64,000 nucleotides of DNA from Methanoregula sp. Its GTDB lineage: Archaea > Halobacteriota > Methanomicrobia > Methanomicrobiales > Methanospirillaceae. Below the pieces are notes generated by a model. It saw only the letters and a program-made list of their open reading frames with translations. It did no database searches and was not told where the DNA came from. The position numbers and the translations under genes are program-made. Shown piece after piece: positions 1 to 9,538 of this stretch (positions are counted from its first letter, which is position 1; every line of letters starts with the position of its first letter). The stretch spans positions 248,001 to 312,000 of the forward strand of contig JAJRCF010000001.1 in the NCBI GenBank assembly GCA_028679075.1, written 5' to 3'.

Positions 1-1
1 C

Positions 2-895
2 TATATCCAGGGCGTGGCCACCGGCCACCCCCGCAATGGTCTCCAGGTATGGGAGATCGGTTACAATACCGTGAAAGTTTCAACAATCTCTGTCAACGAC
101 GACAACACCTATTCGTACGAAGTGAAGTCTGCCGATACGCAGGGCCTTGCATCCGGCCAGTACGTTGTCATTGTCCAGCACCCGATGATGAACGGGGAAT
201 TCGATATTTACTACTCGCCTTCGACCGGGCAGGTGATCAACCGGCAGCTGAATGGCGGGACTTCGATATTCCAGCTGACCAGGAGCGGGAGTCTGCAGAG
301 CACCGATGCAGCATCCGCACTCATGAAGGCGATCAACAGCCAGAATATCGACGATACGTTTGCCTCGTCCTCCTTTTACGTCAGCCCGCCGGATGCACTC
401 ATCCATCCCGTTGGCGACCATGTAGTCGGGGATAAATTCACCATCACCGGCTCCACCAACCTCGCCGTTGGTGACAAACTGCAGGTGGATGTCTATTCTT
501 CATCCTTTACACCGACATTGAAGAGCCAGTCCGGGGAGTATTCAGGGGCAAGCGGCGTAGTGGAGGTGATGCCCGGCAGCAATGGCCGCAACCAGTGGTC
601 GTTTGACATTGATGCATCGACGTTCAAGCCGGATGAGTATATTGTGACAGTCGCCGGCATTATCCAGGATGTCCGGGGTTCAGAGACGTTTAATATCCTC
701 CCGTCATCCCCTGCAACAATTCAGGTCACCGCGACCGCCATGACAACGGGAACGGTTGCTCAACCAACACCTGTATCTGCGATCACGACAACTCCAACGC
801 ACGTACCTACAACCCTGCATTCTTCCCTGCCACTCTGGGTCAGCGCAGGTGCGGTATTCGGGATAATAATGGTATTCAACAAAAGAAAGGACTGA
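2..895 (+). CDS. Surface protein, C-terminal part (partial at window edge)
   Basis: The frame is open from the first codon of the window, so the true start lies upstream; about 297 residues remain. The visible part is rich in Gly, Ser, Thr and Asp and looks beta-sandwich-like. A Thr/Pro-rich linker follows, then a single hydrophobic helix and a short basic tail (NKRKD). That plan fits an exported protein anchored at its C terminus. The layout resembles Methanomicrobiales surface glycoproteins of the DUF3821 kind, and the protein at 51617-52699 has a similar plan. The gene converges on the aldehyde dehydrogenase only 7 bases away. The exact family was not verified; surface location is the firmer part of the call. 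Confidence 0.75.
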   Translation, partial: YIQGVATGHPRNGLQVWEIGYNTVKVSTISVNDDNTYSYEVKSADTQGLASGQYVVIVQHPMMNGEFDIYYSPSTGQVINRQLNGGTSIFQLTRSGSLQSTDAASALMKAINSQNIDDTFASSSFYVSPPDALIHPVGDHVVGDKFTITGSTNLAVGDKLQVDVYSSSFTPTLKSQSGEYSGASGVVEVMPGSNGRNQWSFDIDASTFKPDEYIVTVAGIIQDVRGSETFNILPSSPATIQVTATAMTTGTVAQPTPVSAITTTPTHVPTTLHSSLPLWVSAGAVFGIIMVFNKRKD

Positions 896-902
896 CCTGA
901 TC

Positions 903-2333
903 CTACCAGGTGAGGAACAGGGTCTTGGTCCGGGAATAACTGTCAAGAGCGTGGATCCCATTCTCCCTGCCAATCCCGCTCTCGTTCATCCCGCCGAAGG
1001 GGACTTCCGGGGGGACGGTGAGGTGGCGGTTTACCCATACGATCCCGGCGTTGATCTCATCGAATGCCCGTTTTGCCGTATGCAGCCGGGTGGTCCAGAC
1101 CGATGCCCCGAGGCCGTAGCGGGTACGGTTCGCCTCCCGGATTGCCGTATCAAGGTCCGGAACCGACATCACCGGCAGGACCGGGCCGAACACCTCTTCG
1201 TTCATGAGCCGGCCCTCCGGGACCACATCGGCAACAAGGGTCGGCTGGTAGAACAGACCCCGGTCGCAGGGCGCAGCGTCCAGCCGGCATCCCCCGGTAA
1301 GGATCGTCCCTTCCCCGCCATCGCGGGTCCCGTCAACCAGCTGCGATATGCGTTCGCGCTGGGCGGGACTGTTCAGCGGGCCCATGTCGATCCTAGCATC
1401 AAGGCCGTTACCGATCTTCAGTTCTTCGATCCGGCGTTTCAGTTTCTGCGTGAACACCGCAGCGATGGCATCGTGGACGAACAGCCGCTTCACTGCCGTG
1501 CAGGTCTGCCCCGCATTATAGAACCTGCCCCTGAGTGCCCCTTCAACCGCCTTGTCGATATCCGCGTCATCCATCACGATCATCGGGTCCGATCCCCCGA
1601 GTTCAAGCGTCAGTTCCTTGAGATGACTGGTGGCCAGTTCCCGGATTCGCTGGCCGGTTGCACAGTTCCCGGTAAAGGAGATCTTGCGGACCTGCGGGTG
1701 GCTGACCAGGGATTCACCGACAACTTCCCCCGGCCCGGTCACGATATTGAGGACCCCGGCCGGAAGGCCGGATGCCTCAAGGATCTGTCCAAGCCGGATG
1801 TTTGTGAGCGGGGTTGTCGAAGCCGGTTTGAGGACCATCGTGTTGCCCGCGAGCAGAGCAGGCCCGACCTTCCACCCCATGATGAGCACCGGCATATTCC
1901 AGGGGATGATCGCCCCGCAGATCCCGAGCGGCTCACGGGTAACAAGTGCATCGCCGGCAGTGCCGAGGCGGATGAGGTCCCCCTGCCGGGATGCGGATAT
2001 CCCGGCATAGAACTCAAGGATATTGGCATATCCTCTGACCTCATCGATTGATTCCCGGAGGGGTTTTCCCTGCTCCATCGTCAGGAGCCGGGCAAGGTCC
2101 TTGTGCTGCTCCCGCACCTTCTCTGCCGCATGGAAAAGGATGATGCCACGTTCACGCATGGTCTTCTTCTTCCAGCCGGCTGAGGCTGCTTCCGCAGCGT
2201 CCACTGCCCGCACGACATCATCGGAAGACCCGGAAGGTACACGATCAATCTCTTCACCGGTTGCGGGGTTCTTCACAACGATCCATGTATCATCCAGGGA
2301 GGCAACATCGGTGCCCCCGATCCTCATCAGCAT
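903..2333 (-). CDS. NAD(P)-dependent aldehyde dehydrogenase
   Basis: Oxidises an aldehyde to the acid with NAD(P). The 476 residues match the usual ALDH length. The three hallmark residues are visible: Asn146 in IPWNMPV, the general base Glu244 in LELGGS, and the nucleophile Cys278 in GQTC. The start is supported by a GGAGG element seven bases upstream of the ATG. Substrate cannot be read from sequence. In methanogens, members of this broad family include lactaldehyde dehydrogenase (CofA, coenzyme F420 side chain) and succinate-semialdehyde-type enzymes; this one could be either. It is transcribed in the same direction as the malic enzyme gene 131 bases upstream, but with room for its own promoter. 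Confidence 0.9.
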   Translation of the reverse strand: MLMRIGGTDVASLDDTWIVVKNPATGEEIDRVPSGSSDDVVRAVDAAEAASAGWKKKTMRERGIILFHAAEKVREQHKDLARLLTMEQGKPLRESIDEVRGYANILEFYAGISASRQGDLIRLGTAGDALVTREPLGICGAIIPWNMPVLIMGWKVGPALLAGNTMVLKPASTTPLTNIRLGQILEASGLPAGVLNIVTGPGEVVGESLVSHPQVRKISFTGNCATGQRIRELATSHLKELTLELGGSDPMIVMDDADIDKAVEGALRGRFYNAGQTCTAVKRLFVHDAIAAVFTQKLKRRIEELKIGNGLDARIDMGPLNSPAQRERISQLVDGTRDGGEGTILTGGCRLDAAPCDRGLFYQPTLVADVVPEGRLMNEEVFGPVLPVMSVPDLDTAIREANRTRYGLGASVWTTRLHTAKRAFDEINAGIVWVNRHLTVPPEVPFGGMNESGIGRENGIHALDSYSRTKTLFLTW

Positions 2334-2464
2334 ACTCTGCCTCCTGTCATCGTATCATCCTGCCACTGTTATTCCCGGGGGGTGTGAAATGCTCCCTGGT
2401 ACCGGCTGGAGATTATCCCGGTTTACTATTCGGTTATACCCTACAAAATTCCTTCCATCACTAT

Positions 2465-3685
2465 TCAGGGACGGGGACGGCGGCCGCACCCGCACTGGAC
2501 GGCTGCCTCTGCCACCGCGGATGCAACGGCTTTCGTGACGTCCTTGTCGAGGATGTTGGGAAGGATCCGTTCGCGGTGGGGTTTTGGGACACAGCCCGCG
2601 ATTGCATGCGCAGCGGCAATCTTCATCTCATCGGTGATCCGCGTGGCTCGGGCATCGAGGGCCCCCCGGAATATTCCCGGGAACGCGAGCACGTTGTTGA
2701 TCTGGTTGGGCAGATCACTCCGTCCCGTCCCGACAACCGCGGCACCGGCATGCTTTACCTGATCCGGCATGATCTCGGGGACAGGGTTTGCCATGGCAAA
2801 GACAATGGCATCCTGGTTCATCGAACGTATCATCTTCTCCGTGACTATGCCGGGCCCGGAGACGCCGATAAAGACATCCGCCCCGCGCATCGCATCCGCA
2901 AGGCTGCCGTCAAGGGCGTTTTTATTCGTCTCTTCAGCAATGATGAACTTGTACTTGTTTTTATAGAGACCGGGCCTGCCCCGGAAGATCGTCCCCTGCG
3001 TATCGCAGACGATGATGTCGTTGACTTTGGTACAGACATCCGGGCTGTACCCGATACATTTCAGCATGCGGGTGATCGCATACCCGGCAGCACCCGCCCC
3101 GCTGATCACGATATTGAGATCGGCGTATTTTTTACCGGTCACTTTGCAGGCATTCAGGAGTGCGGCAAGGACGACAACGGCAGTACCGTGCTGGTCATCA
3201 TGCATGACAGGGATCCCGATGTCCTGCAGGGCATCCTCCACCTCGAAACATTTCGGGGCTGCGATATCCTCAAGGTTGATTCCCCCGAAGACCGGTGCAA
3301 TGTTTCGCACCTTGTCGACAAAATTCGTTTCATAACTCTCAAAACAGATAGGGAAGGCATCGACCCCGGCAAATTCCTTGAACAGGATCGCCTTCCCTTC
3401 CATGACGGGTATGGCCGCATAACCTCCGATGTTGCCGAGCCCGAGCACTGCGGAACCATCGGTGACAATGGCGATGGTGTTTGCTTTCAGCGTGTATTCA
3501 TAGGCAAGGGCCTTGTCCTTAACGATCTCCCGGCTGACTTCAGCAACACCCGGCGTATAGGCAACCGAGAGATCATGTTTTGTCTTCAGGGGGACCTTGG
3601 ACCGGATGCCGAGCTTCCCTTTATGCTTTGCATGCATGGCAAGCGATTCCCGGTATATCTCATTGCTTGCCGAGGAGAATGTCAT
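2465..3685 (-). CDS. NAD(P)-dependent malic enzyme
   Basis: Converts malate to pyruvate and CO2 (or the reverse) in the cytoplasm. About 406 residues, the short prokaryotic form. It carries the malic-enzyme N-terminal block (KVPLKTKHDLSVAYTPGV), LGLGNIGG, the conserved DDQHGTA segment and a Rossmann motif (SGAGAAGYAI). The ATG at 3685 is chosen because GAGAGGT stands about six bases upstream. An in-frame TTG at 3724 would add 13 residues unlike the family. In a methanogen the enzyme probably feeds or drains the incomplete TCA cycle; direction in vivo is not visible from sequence. Confidence 0.92.
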   Translation of the reverse strand: MTFSSASNEIYRESLAMHAKHKGKLGIRSKVPLKTKHDLSVAYTPGVAEVSREIVKDKALAYEYTLKANTIAIVTDGSAVLGLGNIGGYAAIPVMEGKAILFKEFAGVDAFPICFESYETNFVDKVRNIAPVFGGINLEDIAAPKCFEVEDALQDIGIPVMHDDQHGTAVVVLAALLNACKVTGKKYADLNIVISGAGAAGYAITRMLKCIGYSPDVCTKVNDIIVCDTQGTIFRGRPGLYKNKYKFIIAEETNKNALDGSLADAMRGADVFIGVSGPGIVTEKMIRSMNQDAIVFAMANPVPEIMPDQVKHAGAAVVGTGRSDLPNQINNVLAFPGIFRGALDARATRITDEMKIAAAHAIAGCVPKPHRERILPNILDKDVTKAVASAVAEAAVQCGCGRRPRP

Positions 3686-3840
3686 CCGGTACCTCTCAGT
3701 ACGTGTGAGGGATGGGGCAGGCAATGAAGATAGTGGTTGAAACCCGGCCGGCTCGTGTCGTAACGGCAGAAGAATCCGGTCAATAGTATTTCAGGATCCA
3801 TTGCCCGCATAAAGGTAAATTTAATACATGAATGGACAAA

Positions 3841-3860
3841 TGTATACATTAAGGTATACA
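3841..3860. promoter_or_regulatory. 7-6-7 inverted repeat, candidate operator of the ECF operon
   Basis: TGTATAC and GTATACA are exact inverted arms separated by six bases. The site lies about 20 bases downstream of a TATA-like stretch (TTTAATAC near 3821-3828), so it would cover or abut the transcription start of the transporter operon. That position is typical for an archaeal repressor. The regulator is unknown. Confidence 0.5.
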
Positions 3861-3928
3861 AAAGTCATCGCGCGGCAATTAATTACCGCATTCTCCCCTG
3901 TTACCTGAACATTATGGTTGTGAATCAC

Positions 3929-4456
3929 ATGAAGTCAAAAGATATCGCCATTGTCGGAATCCTGCTCGCTATCGGTGCCATCCTCCGGTACTTCCTTGCG
4001 ATGCTCCACACGCCCCTGACACCGAACATGATCATCGCATTCTACTGTCTTGCGATCATCCTGATCCGACCAAAGATCCTCGAAGCACTCGGTATCGGCC
4101 TTGTTGCCGGTGTCCTCTCGATGCTGATCTCCAGTTCGATGTTCCCGCCGGCAAATATTATCAGCGAACCGTTAGGCGCCCTGGTCTGTTTCGTGCTGTA
4201 CGCGGCACTCCGTGAGCGGACGAAATTCGCCCCGACCGTGACCACCTTTATCGCAACACTGGTAAGCGGATTTTCGTTTGCCGCGATCGCCATCATCGCC
4301 ATCGGCGCCACCTACCTGGCCAAGTACAATGGCGACATGATGGCATTCATTGTGATCTTTGTACCGATCGTTGTCATAACGGCAGTTTTTAATGCAATCG
4401 TTGTCCAGTTCCTCTACATCCCTTCCAGCAGGGTGCTTCTTAGAGGACAGGAATGA
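3929..4456 (+). CDS. ECF transporter substrate-binding (S) component
   Basis: Integral membrane protein of about 175 residues with five or six hydrophobic helices. It is the substrate-specific subunit of an energy-coupling-factor importer. It sits directly before the fused ATPase (4-base overlap) and the EcfT gene, so this is a complete dedicated ECF system. Of the S families I know, the layout most recalls TrpP/ThiW-like proteins, but the substrate (tryptophan, a thiamine precursor or another vitamin) cannot be decided from sequence. An in-frame ATG at 3914 lacks a ribosome site. The ATG at 3929 is preceded by a weak GGTTGTGA and begins with the usual MKSKDIA-type start. Confidence 0.8.
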   Translation: MKSKDIAIVGILLAIGAILRYFLAMLHTPLTPNMIIAFYCLAIILIRPKILEALGIGLVAGVLSMLISSSMFPPANIISEPLGALVCFVLYAALRERTKFAPTVTTFIATLVSGFSFAAIAIIAIGATYLAKYNGDMMAFIVIFVPIVVITAVFNAIVVQFLYIPSSRVLLRGQE

Positions 4457-5880
4457 TTGAACTCACTGACGTCAGTTACACATACCCCCACACGGTGCAG
4501 CCGGCCCTGCACCGCGTGTCACTTTCTTTGAAAAAAGGCCGGTGTGTGATGGTCACCGGCCCCTCGGGAGCCGGAAAGACTTCGCTCTGCCTTGCGGCAT
4601 CCGGGATCCTCCACCATGAATATGGCGGGAAAAAAGAAGGGACCGTGATCGTTGACAAGAAGAATGTGGCGGAGTACAAAACACTCTCGGATCTTGCGCA
4701 AAACGTCGGGGTTGTCTTTGACGATGCCGAAGCCCAGATGATCTTCACCACGGTTGAAGAAGAACTCCTGTCAGCGCTTGAACACCGCGGGCTTTCTGCC
4801 GCCGTGATCGAGGAGCGACTTGACGGGATCATGAAAACAACCTATCTTGAGGAGATCAGGGACCGATCGCCACACCATCTTTCCGGCGGCCAGAAACAGA
4901 GAGTCGCCCTTGCGGCAACACTGGCCCTGGGAAACGAGATCCTCATCCTGGACGAGCCAACCTCAGAACTTGACGAGCACGCAACAGAACGGATTGCGGA
5001 GATTCTTGCAGAACTCAAAAGCCAGGGAAAGACGATCCTGCTGATAGAGCACAAGTTCCGCCACTTCCGGGACATGGTCGACACGCTTGTCATCCTGGAA
5101 AACGGTGCCATTACTGCATCCGGCAACCCGGTCGATGTCCTGGAAGATGCACGGATCCGGGGCATGATCTTTCCTGATTTCTCAACAATCAGGAAGGCGG
5201 TGCCGAAAGCGTCGGGCGGCGAACCGGTTATTTCCGTGCAAAACCTCTCCCATTCATATGGTGATGTGCCCGCACTGTCAGGTATCAACCTAACCATCCG
5301 CAAGGGTGAGTTTGTCGCCATCGTGGGGGAGAACGGTTCGGGAAAGACAACACTCGTCAAGCACTTCAACCAGCTCCTTTCCCCAACGAGCGGCGATGTG
5401 ATCATCAACGGGAGGAACACCAAGGAGTGCAGTATTGCCGATCTCGCACGGGATGTCGGCCTTGTCTTCCAGAACCCGGATCATATGTTCTTTGCCGATA
5501 CCGTGCGGGAAGAGATCGCGTACGGGGTAAAAAACCTCAATATCGGTAACAGTAATGCAGTTATCGATGCAGCGCTCCGGGATGCAGGTCTTTCTGAAAC
5601 GGCCGAGCTGTATCCGCGGTGGCTGTCACGGGGAGAGCGGCAGCGTCTTGCTATAGCCTGCGTTGTTGCCATGCAGCCCGGTATCATCGTGCTTGATGAA
5701 CCGACCACGGGACTCGACGGGTACGAGGCACGCACGGTCATCGACATGCTCAAAAACCTCCAGGAGAAGGGCCACACGATCATCATCATCACCCACAACC
5801 GGGAGATTGCACAACACTGCGCCGACCGTATCATCATGATGGAGAACGGGCGTATTATTACCGATTCGGAAGGTGCATGA
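4453..5880 (+). CDS. ECF transporter ATPase, two ATPase domains fused
   Basis: Drives the ECF importer. Two complete ABC ATPase domains lie in one 475-residue chain. The first has Walker A GPSGAGKT (36-43) and a canonical LSGGQ signature. The second has Walker A GENGSGKT (292-299) and a divergent LSRGE signature, with the Walker B/Glu segment LDEPTTGLD. In most Gram-positive bacteria EcfA1 and EcfA2 are separate proteins; here they are fused. The start overlaps the S-component gene by four bases and the end overlaps ecfT by four bases, so translation is likely coupled across the operon. Confidence 0.9.
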   Translation: MIELTDVSYTYPHTVQPALHRVSLSLKKGRCVMVTGPSGAGKTSLCLAASGILHHEYGGKKEGTVIVDKKNVAEYKTLSDLAQNVGVVFDDAEAQMIFTTVEEELLSALEHRGLSAAVIEERLDGIMKTTYLEEIRDRSPHHLSGGQKQRVALAATLALGNEILILDEPTSELDEHATERIAEILAELKSQGKTILLIEHKFRHFRDMVDTLVILENGAITASGNPVDVLEDARIRGMIFPDFSTIRKAVPKASGGEPVISVQNLSHSYGDVPALSGINLTIRKGEFVAIVGENGSGKTTLVKHFNQLLSPTSGDVIINGRNTKECSIADLARDVGLVFQNPDHMFFADTVREEIAYGVKNLNIGNSNAVIDAALRDAGLSETAELYPRWLSRGERQRLAIACVVAMQPGIIVLDEPTTGLDGYEARTVIDMLKNLQEKGHTIIIITHNREIAQHCADRIIMMENGRIITDSEGA

Positions 5881-6677
5881 CAATGGCAGAGATTCTCCAG
5901 TACGTCCATAAGGATGCATTCCTGCACCGGCTCCATCCCTATACCAAGATCTTTTTCATTATCCTCGTTACCATTATGGCGATCGTTGCCACCGACATCC
6001 CCTTCCTCGTCCTCATGGTAATCGCCCTGCTGGTATTTGCGGCATACGGCAATGTGCTCTCGGAATCGCTTAACCAGCTGAAGTTGATCCTCGTCATGAG
6101 TGTGATCTTCATCCTCATCACGGTCATCACCATGCCGAACGGGGGGACAATCGGACATGTCATTCCGGAAGGCGTGCCATTCATCGGAGGGGCCATCCCC
6201 ATTACCGTCGGGGGACTCATGATAGGCGTCGTCCTCACGCTCCGGTTCATGATCCTCATCTTCGCCTTCCAGCTCTTCCTGATATCAACGCAGCCACGGG
6301 ACATCGTCCACGCGATGGAGAAGATCCGGGTCCCTATTGATTATATCCTGATGTTCATCATTGCGCTCCGCTTTATCCCGACCCTCCAGATCGAGGGGCA
6401 GCGCATTCACGAGGCGCAGCTGGCACGCGGCTTCAATCCGGGAACCGGTCTGCTGGGAAAGGTCAGGAGCGTTTCCCCTATCGTCATCCCGCTGGTATCC
6501 AACGCATTGCTCCGCTCCAATATTCTCGGACTTACCATCGACATGCGGGGATACCGGACGGGCAAGAGAACACACGTCCGCGAGCGGGTCTTCATGGCTC
6601 GGGATTACACCGTCATAACAGTGCTCGCGATCGCTGGCGTGGGTTTTATCGCACTTGTCATGGCGCAGATGGTGTAA
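5877..6677 (+). CDS. ecfT: ECF transporter transmembrane component EcfT
   Basis: Scaffold membrane subunit coupling the ATPases to the S component. 266 residues with several hydrophobic helices. The conserved EcfT features are visible: an N-terminal DAFLHRLHPYTKI segment, an internal ARGF motif (QLARGFNP) and a second short motif around DMRGYRTGKRT, the two Ala-Arg-Gly-like coupling helices that contact the ATPases. It starts within the end of the ATPase gene (ATGA overlap) and closes the three-gene operon. A T-rich stretch at about 6696-6701 may end transcription. Confidence 0.9.
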   Translation: MTMAEILQYVHKDAFLHRLHPYTKIFFIILVTIMAIVATDIPFLVLMVIALLVFAAYGNVLSESLNQLKLILVMSVIFILITVITMPNGGTIGHVIPEGVPFIGGAIPITVGGLMIGVVLTLRFMILIFAFQLFLISTQPRDIVHAMEKIRVPIDYILMFIIALRFIPTLQIEGQRIHEAQLARGFNPGTGLLGKVRSVSPIVIPLVSNALLRSNILGLTIDMRGYRTGKRTHVRERVFMARDYTVITVLAIAGVGFIALVMAQMV

Positions 6678-6786
6678 CAACCAGAAAAGTCTATCTTTTT
6701 TACCCGACGTGCACGATCATAATCCATGATTCGTGCAGGGTCAGCAAAGAATCTGAAGATCAGGGCTTTGAACCTGAAAAGAAAAC

Positions 6787-6857
6787 GCCCCGGCCGGGAT
6801 TTGAACCCGGGTCAAAAGATCCGCAATCTTCTAGGATGTCCGCTACCCTACCGGGAC
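6787..6857 (-). tRNA. tRNA-Arg (anticodon GCG)
   Basis: On the minus strand the 71 bases fold as a cloverleaf: acceptor GTCCCGG with CCGGGGC (one G-T), D stem GGGT/ATCC, anticodon stem GAAGA/TCTTT with loop TTGCGGA, T arm CCGGG-TTCAAAT-CCCGG. The anticodon reads CGC and CGU codons. No CCA is encoded and no intron is seen. A TATA-like AATTTAAG lies about 30 bases upstream (near 6880-6887). The sequence is closely related to the tRNA-Arg at 42514. Confidence 0.92.
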
Positions 6858-6961
6858 AGGCGTTTTAGTGTATGCCTTACTTAAATTGCTTTTATCGCTT
6901 AAATATCTCACCGTATCACGGTCTGATATACCCCGTGAATATCAGAAAAAAGGATCACGCG

Positions 6962-7729
6962 TTAGTGGGTCCACGTCGGGGTAGGAGTTCCCGTGATTAG
7001 TGCAAGGCTGGTGGTGTCCCGTGTTGACTGGCCCCAGTACGTACAGGTATCGAAAGTCATATTGTCAGGGTTATCGAAATTGCCCACTGGCTTGACCCAG
7101 AAGGTTATCGTTGCCGTCATCTTATTCCCCTTTATTTCAACGAGAAGGTCATCCCGTTTCAAAACTTTGAGGGTCCTTGTCAGGTACATGGAATAATCCT
7201 TGCCGAATCCATCCTGGAGATAGATCTCCCCCGAGGTTTTATTCCTCACCGTGATTTCCAGGTAAGACTGGGGATCGTACGTGTCGTATTTTTCAACAAC
7301 ATCCTCTTTCGATTCATATCGGGAGGTGTATGCATTATAACCGGAGATATTCTGCGGTTTGACGGTGTAATTGATATACATGGGGGGATTTTTCAGGTTG
7401 AACGAGAATGCTGAACCGTTATAAAGAAAGGCCTGGGTCAACGTGTAAATTCTGCAGCTTTTTTCCTCAGGAAGTGGCGTCGGGGTGGCGAATGTGTGAT
7501 AGCCGGGGGCCTCTGTCCCGGTGATGCCGACATCCAGAACGGTGACATACGGGGTCGCAGTGGTAATGTAAGCAGAGCCGGGGGCTGTTGTGGTTGGCAC
7601 TCCCACCGGGGTATTGGTATACTTCGCTCCCGTCGACGATTCTTTGGGAGGAGCAACGCAGCCAGACAGTGCCAGCATGGCAATCATCGCGATAATAAAA
7701 AAGACAGGTCCCGGCTTTATCATGATCAA
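6962..7729 (-). CDS. Putative secreted lipoprotein
   Basis: 255 residues. The N terminus is a lipoprotein signal: hydrophobic stretch followed by LSGC (Cys at about 24). A Thr/Pro/Ser-rich linker follows, then a soluble domain with several NxS/T sequons, and a short PTPTW tail. It is therefore expected on the outside of the membrane. I do not recognise the domain. The gene stands alone between tRNA-Arg and a divergent surface-protein gene. Confidence 0.75.
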   Translation of the reverse strand: MIMIKPGPVFFIIAMIAMLALSGCVAPPKESSTGAKYTNTPVGVPTTTAPGSAYITTATPYVTVLDVGITGTEAPGYHTFATPTPLPEEKSCRIYTLTQAFLYNGSAFSFNLKNPPMYINYTVKPQNISGYNAYTSRYESKEDVVEKYDTYDPQSYLEITVRNKTSGEIYLQDGFGKDYSMYLTRTLKVLKRDDLLVEIKGNKMTATITFWVKPVGNFDNPDNMTFDTCTYWGQSTRDTTSLALITGTPTPTWTH

Positions 7730-7998
7730 TCAGAGTACAGTAACTCATAGTAAATAAGCATTTCAAAACAAAGCAGATGGCAATGAAGAGTTATTCCCAC
7801 GATATCTCCCTTGGAACGAAGCCGTTTGTGACATGAGTTTCTGACGGGAACAATATACCGGTGTACGTAAAATATTATACGATTACTTATGATTATAATG
7901 GAGAACTGATTCCTGGCAGAGTATTCTGCAGGACACCTTGTGCTTCCGGTACCAGGAAGTGTATTTTTGCAGGAGTACGGGTTTTAGGGGGATAACGG

Positions 7999-9300
7999 AT
8001 GGCCATTATGGGAAAAAACATATGCATGGTATTGATAATCTGCAGCCTTCTGGCTGCTCCGGCGCTGGCAGGAACAAATTATATGGGAGGGAGCCCGGAC
8101 CTTTCGGCATATATCTCGGGAACCACAGAATTCAGTCCGGGAAACGAATCACAGATCACGATAGTGATCAAAAATACCGGCATCAATGAATACAAGCTTG
8201 TCCAGTCAGGTACCACTCAGGACCTTGCCGATCTGCCCAACACGGCGAAATTCTTAAAAGTGTCACTCCGGCCCGGCGATGCACCGCTGGTCGTGAAAAC
8301 AGACCCGCAGATGCTGGGTGACCTCAAGGGCGGATCGAGCACTACTGCGACATTCATAACGAAAATTAATACCGATGCCCAGGGCGGCACCTATATCCTG
8401 CCCCTTCTGCTGAACTATTCCTACCAGGATACCTTTGCCCAGGCGGGCGCCACCGAATATATCGAGTATAGTTATAAGACCGTGGCATACACGCTCGATA
8501 TCCCGATCACCGTTAAACACGAGGTATCAATCGATGTCCTTTCAGCAGAACCGGAACACCTGAATGCCGGGACTGAGGGCTACCTGGACCTGAAGATCAA
8601 TAATACGGGTTCTGAAGACGGGACGCAGGCGATTGTAAAAATTACCCGGAACGGAAACAGCCCGGTCATCCCGGTGGACAACAGTGTCTATATCGGCGAT
8701 TTCCCCTCGGGAAGCACAGTGTCCTGCCGGTACAAGGTTGCGGTATCGTCCAGTGCAGAAAAGCAGACATATCCCGTTGATGTTGTTGTTGAATACCTGA
8801 ATACAGAAGGGGATACCGTCACTTCCCGCAGTGACACGGTTGGCGTACCGATCGGGGGGAAGGCAGACTTTGCCATCATATCCGCACCGGCAGAAATGCA
8901 CCCCGGGAATAAGGAAGTCATCTCCGTTGAATACAAAAATACCGGTGACACGGCCATATACAGCGCCCAGTCACGGATCAGTGCTGTCGACCCGTTCAGC
9001 AGCAGTGAGGACATCGCATTCATCGGAAACCTGCAGCCGGGCGAGTCCCGGGTCGTATCCTACCAGGTCAGTGTCGATCGCAGCGCAACAATCAAGGAGT
9101 ATGGCCTCGATTCGGAAATCCGTTATCGCGACGCTCTCGATAACACCTACATCTCAGACATTATGAAAGTGAACGTCAACGTAACCGCAACAAAGGGACT
9201 TGAGACGATCATCACCAACCCGATTTACCTCTCCATCCTCGCTGCAATAATCATCGGAATTGCCTATGTTGTTTACCACAGACGCAACCGGAAACAATAA
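7999..9300 (+). CDS. COG1361-type S-layer domain surface protein
   Basis: 433 residues: signal peptide (about 1-26), three repeated beta-sandwich modules of the NEW3/CARDB kind (each with a pattern such as PGNESQITIVIKNTG, LNAGTEGYLDLKINNTG and PGNKEVISVEYKNTG), and a C-terminal membrane helix (about 405-425) ending in RRNRKQ. Such COG1361 proteins are abundant in methanogens and sit outside the cell, sometimes as partners of ABC or RND exporters; no exporter is adjacent here. The start is backed by GGGGGAT eight bases upstream. Confidence 0.82.
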   Translation: MAIMGKNICMVLIICSLLAAPALAGTNYMGGSPDLSAYISGTTEFSPGNESQITIVIKNTGINEYKLVQSGTTQDLADLPNTAKFLKVSLRPGDAPLVVKTDPQMLGDLKGGSSTTATFITKINTDAQGGTYILPLLLNYSYQDTFAQAGATEYIEYSYKTVAYTLDIPITVKHEVSIDVLSAEPEHLNAGTEGYLDLKINNTGSEDGTQAIVKITRNGNSPVIPVDNSVYIGDFPSGSTVSCRYKVAVSSSAEKQTYPVDVVVEYLNTEGDTVTSRSDTVGVPIGGKADFAIISAPAEMHPGNKEVISVEYKNTGDTAIYSAQSRISAVDPFSSSEDIAFIGNLQPGESRVVSYQVSVDRSATIKEYGLDSEIRYRDALDNTYISDIMKVNVNVTATKGLETIITNPIYLSILAAIIIGIAYVVYHRRNRKQ

Positions 9301-9383
9301 GCAATTACCTTTTTTTAAATAACTCTCTTGTTTCACGCACGATAACGCATACCAGATTTTTTCGTTCAGATAATCCCCTACCG

Positions 9384-9397
9384 TGTCCGGCCGGACA
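9384..9397. promoter_or_regulatory. 14-bp perfect palindrome upstream of the diamide synthase gene
   Basis: TGTCCGGCCGGACA is a perfect palindrome. It lies about 13 bases before a TATA-like ATTTTATTAAG (9410-9420), itself about 120 bases before the start codon. It could be an operator, or simply a GC-rich palindrome. Confidence 0.3.
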
Positions 9398-9538
9398 TGA
9401 CAGCGTCAGATTTTATTAAGAGCCACGGCTTACCAGATTGTATTGCGAAGTCAATCCTCCATGAAATGATGTTTCAGATAATCCCGGTGCAGATATGCGT
9501 ATCATGATCACTACGATGGTGTGTAAAGGATGTCCGGC

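Noticed and set aside
2261-3727. 488-codon plus-strand frame opposite the malic enzyme
   Set aside because: Shadow of a well-supported gene; no recognisable protein features.
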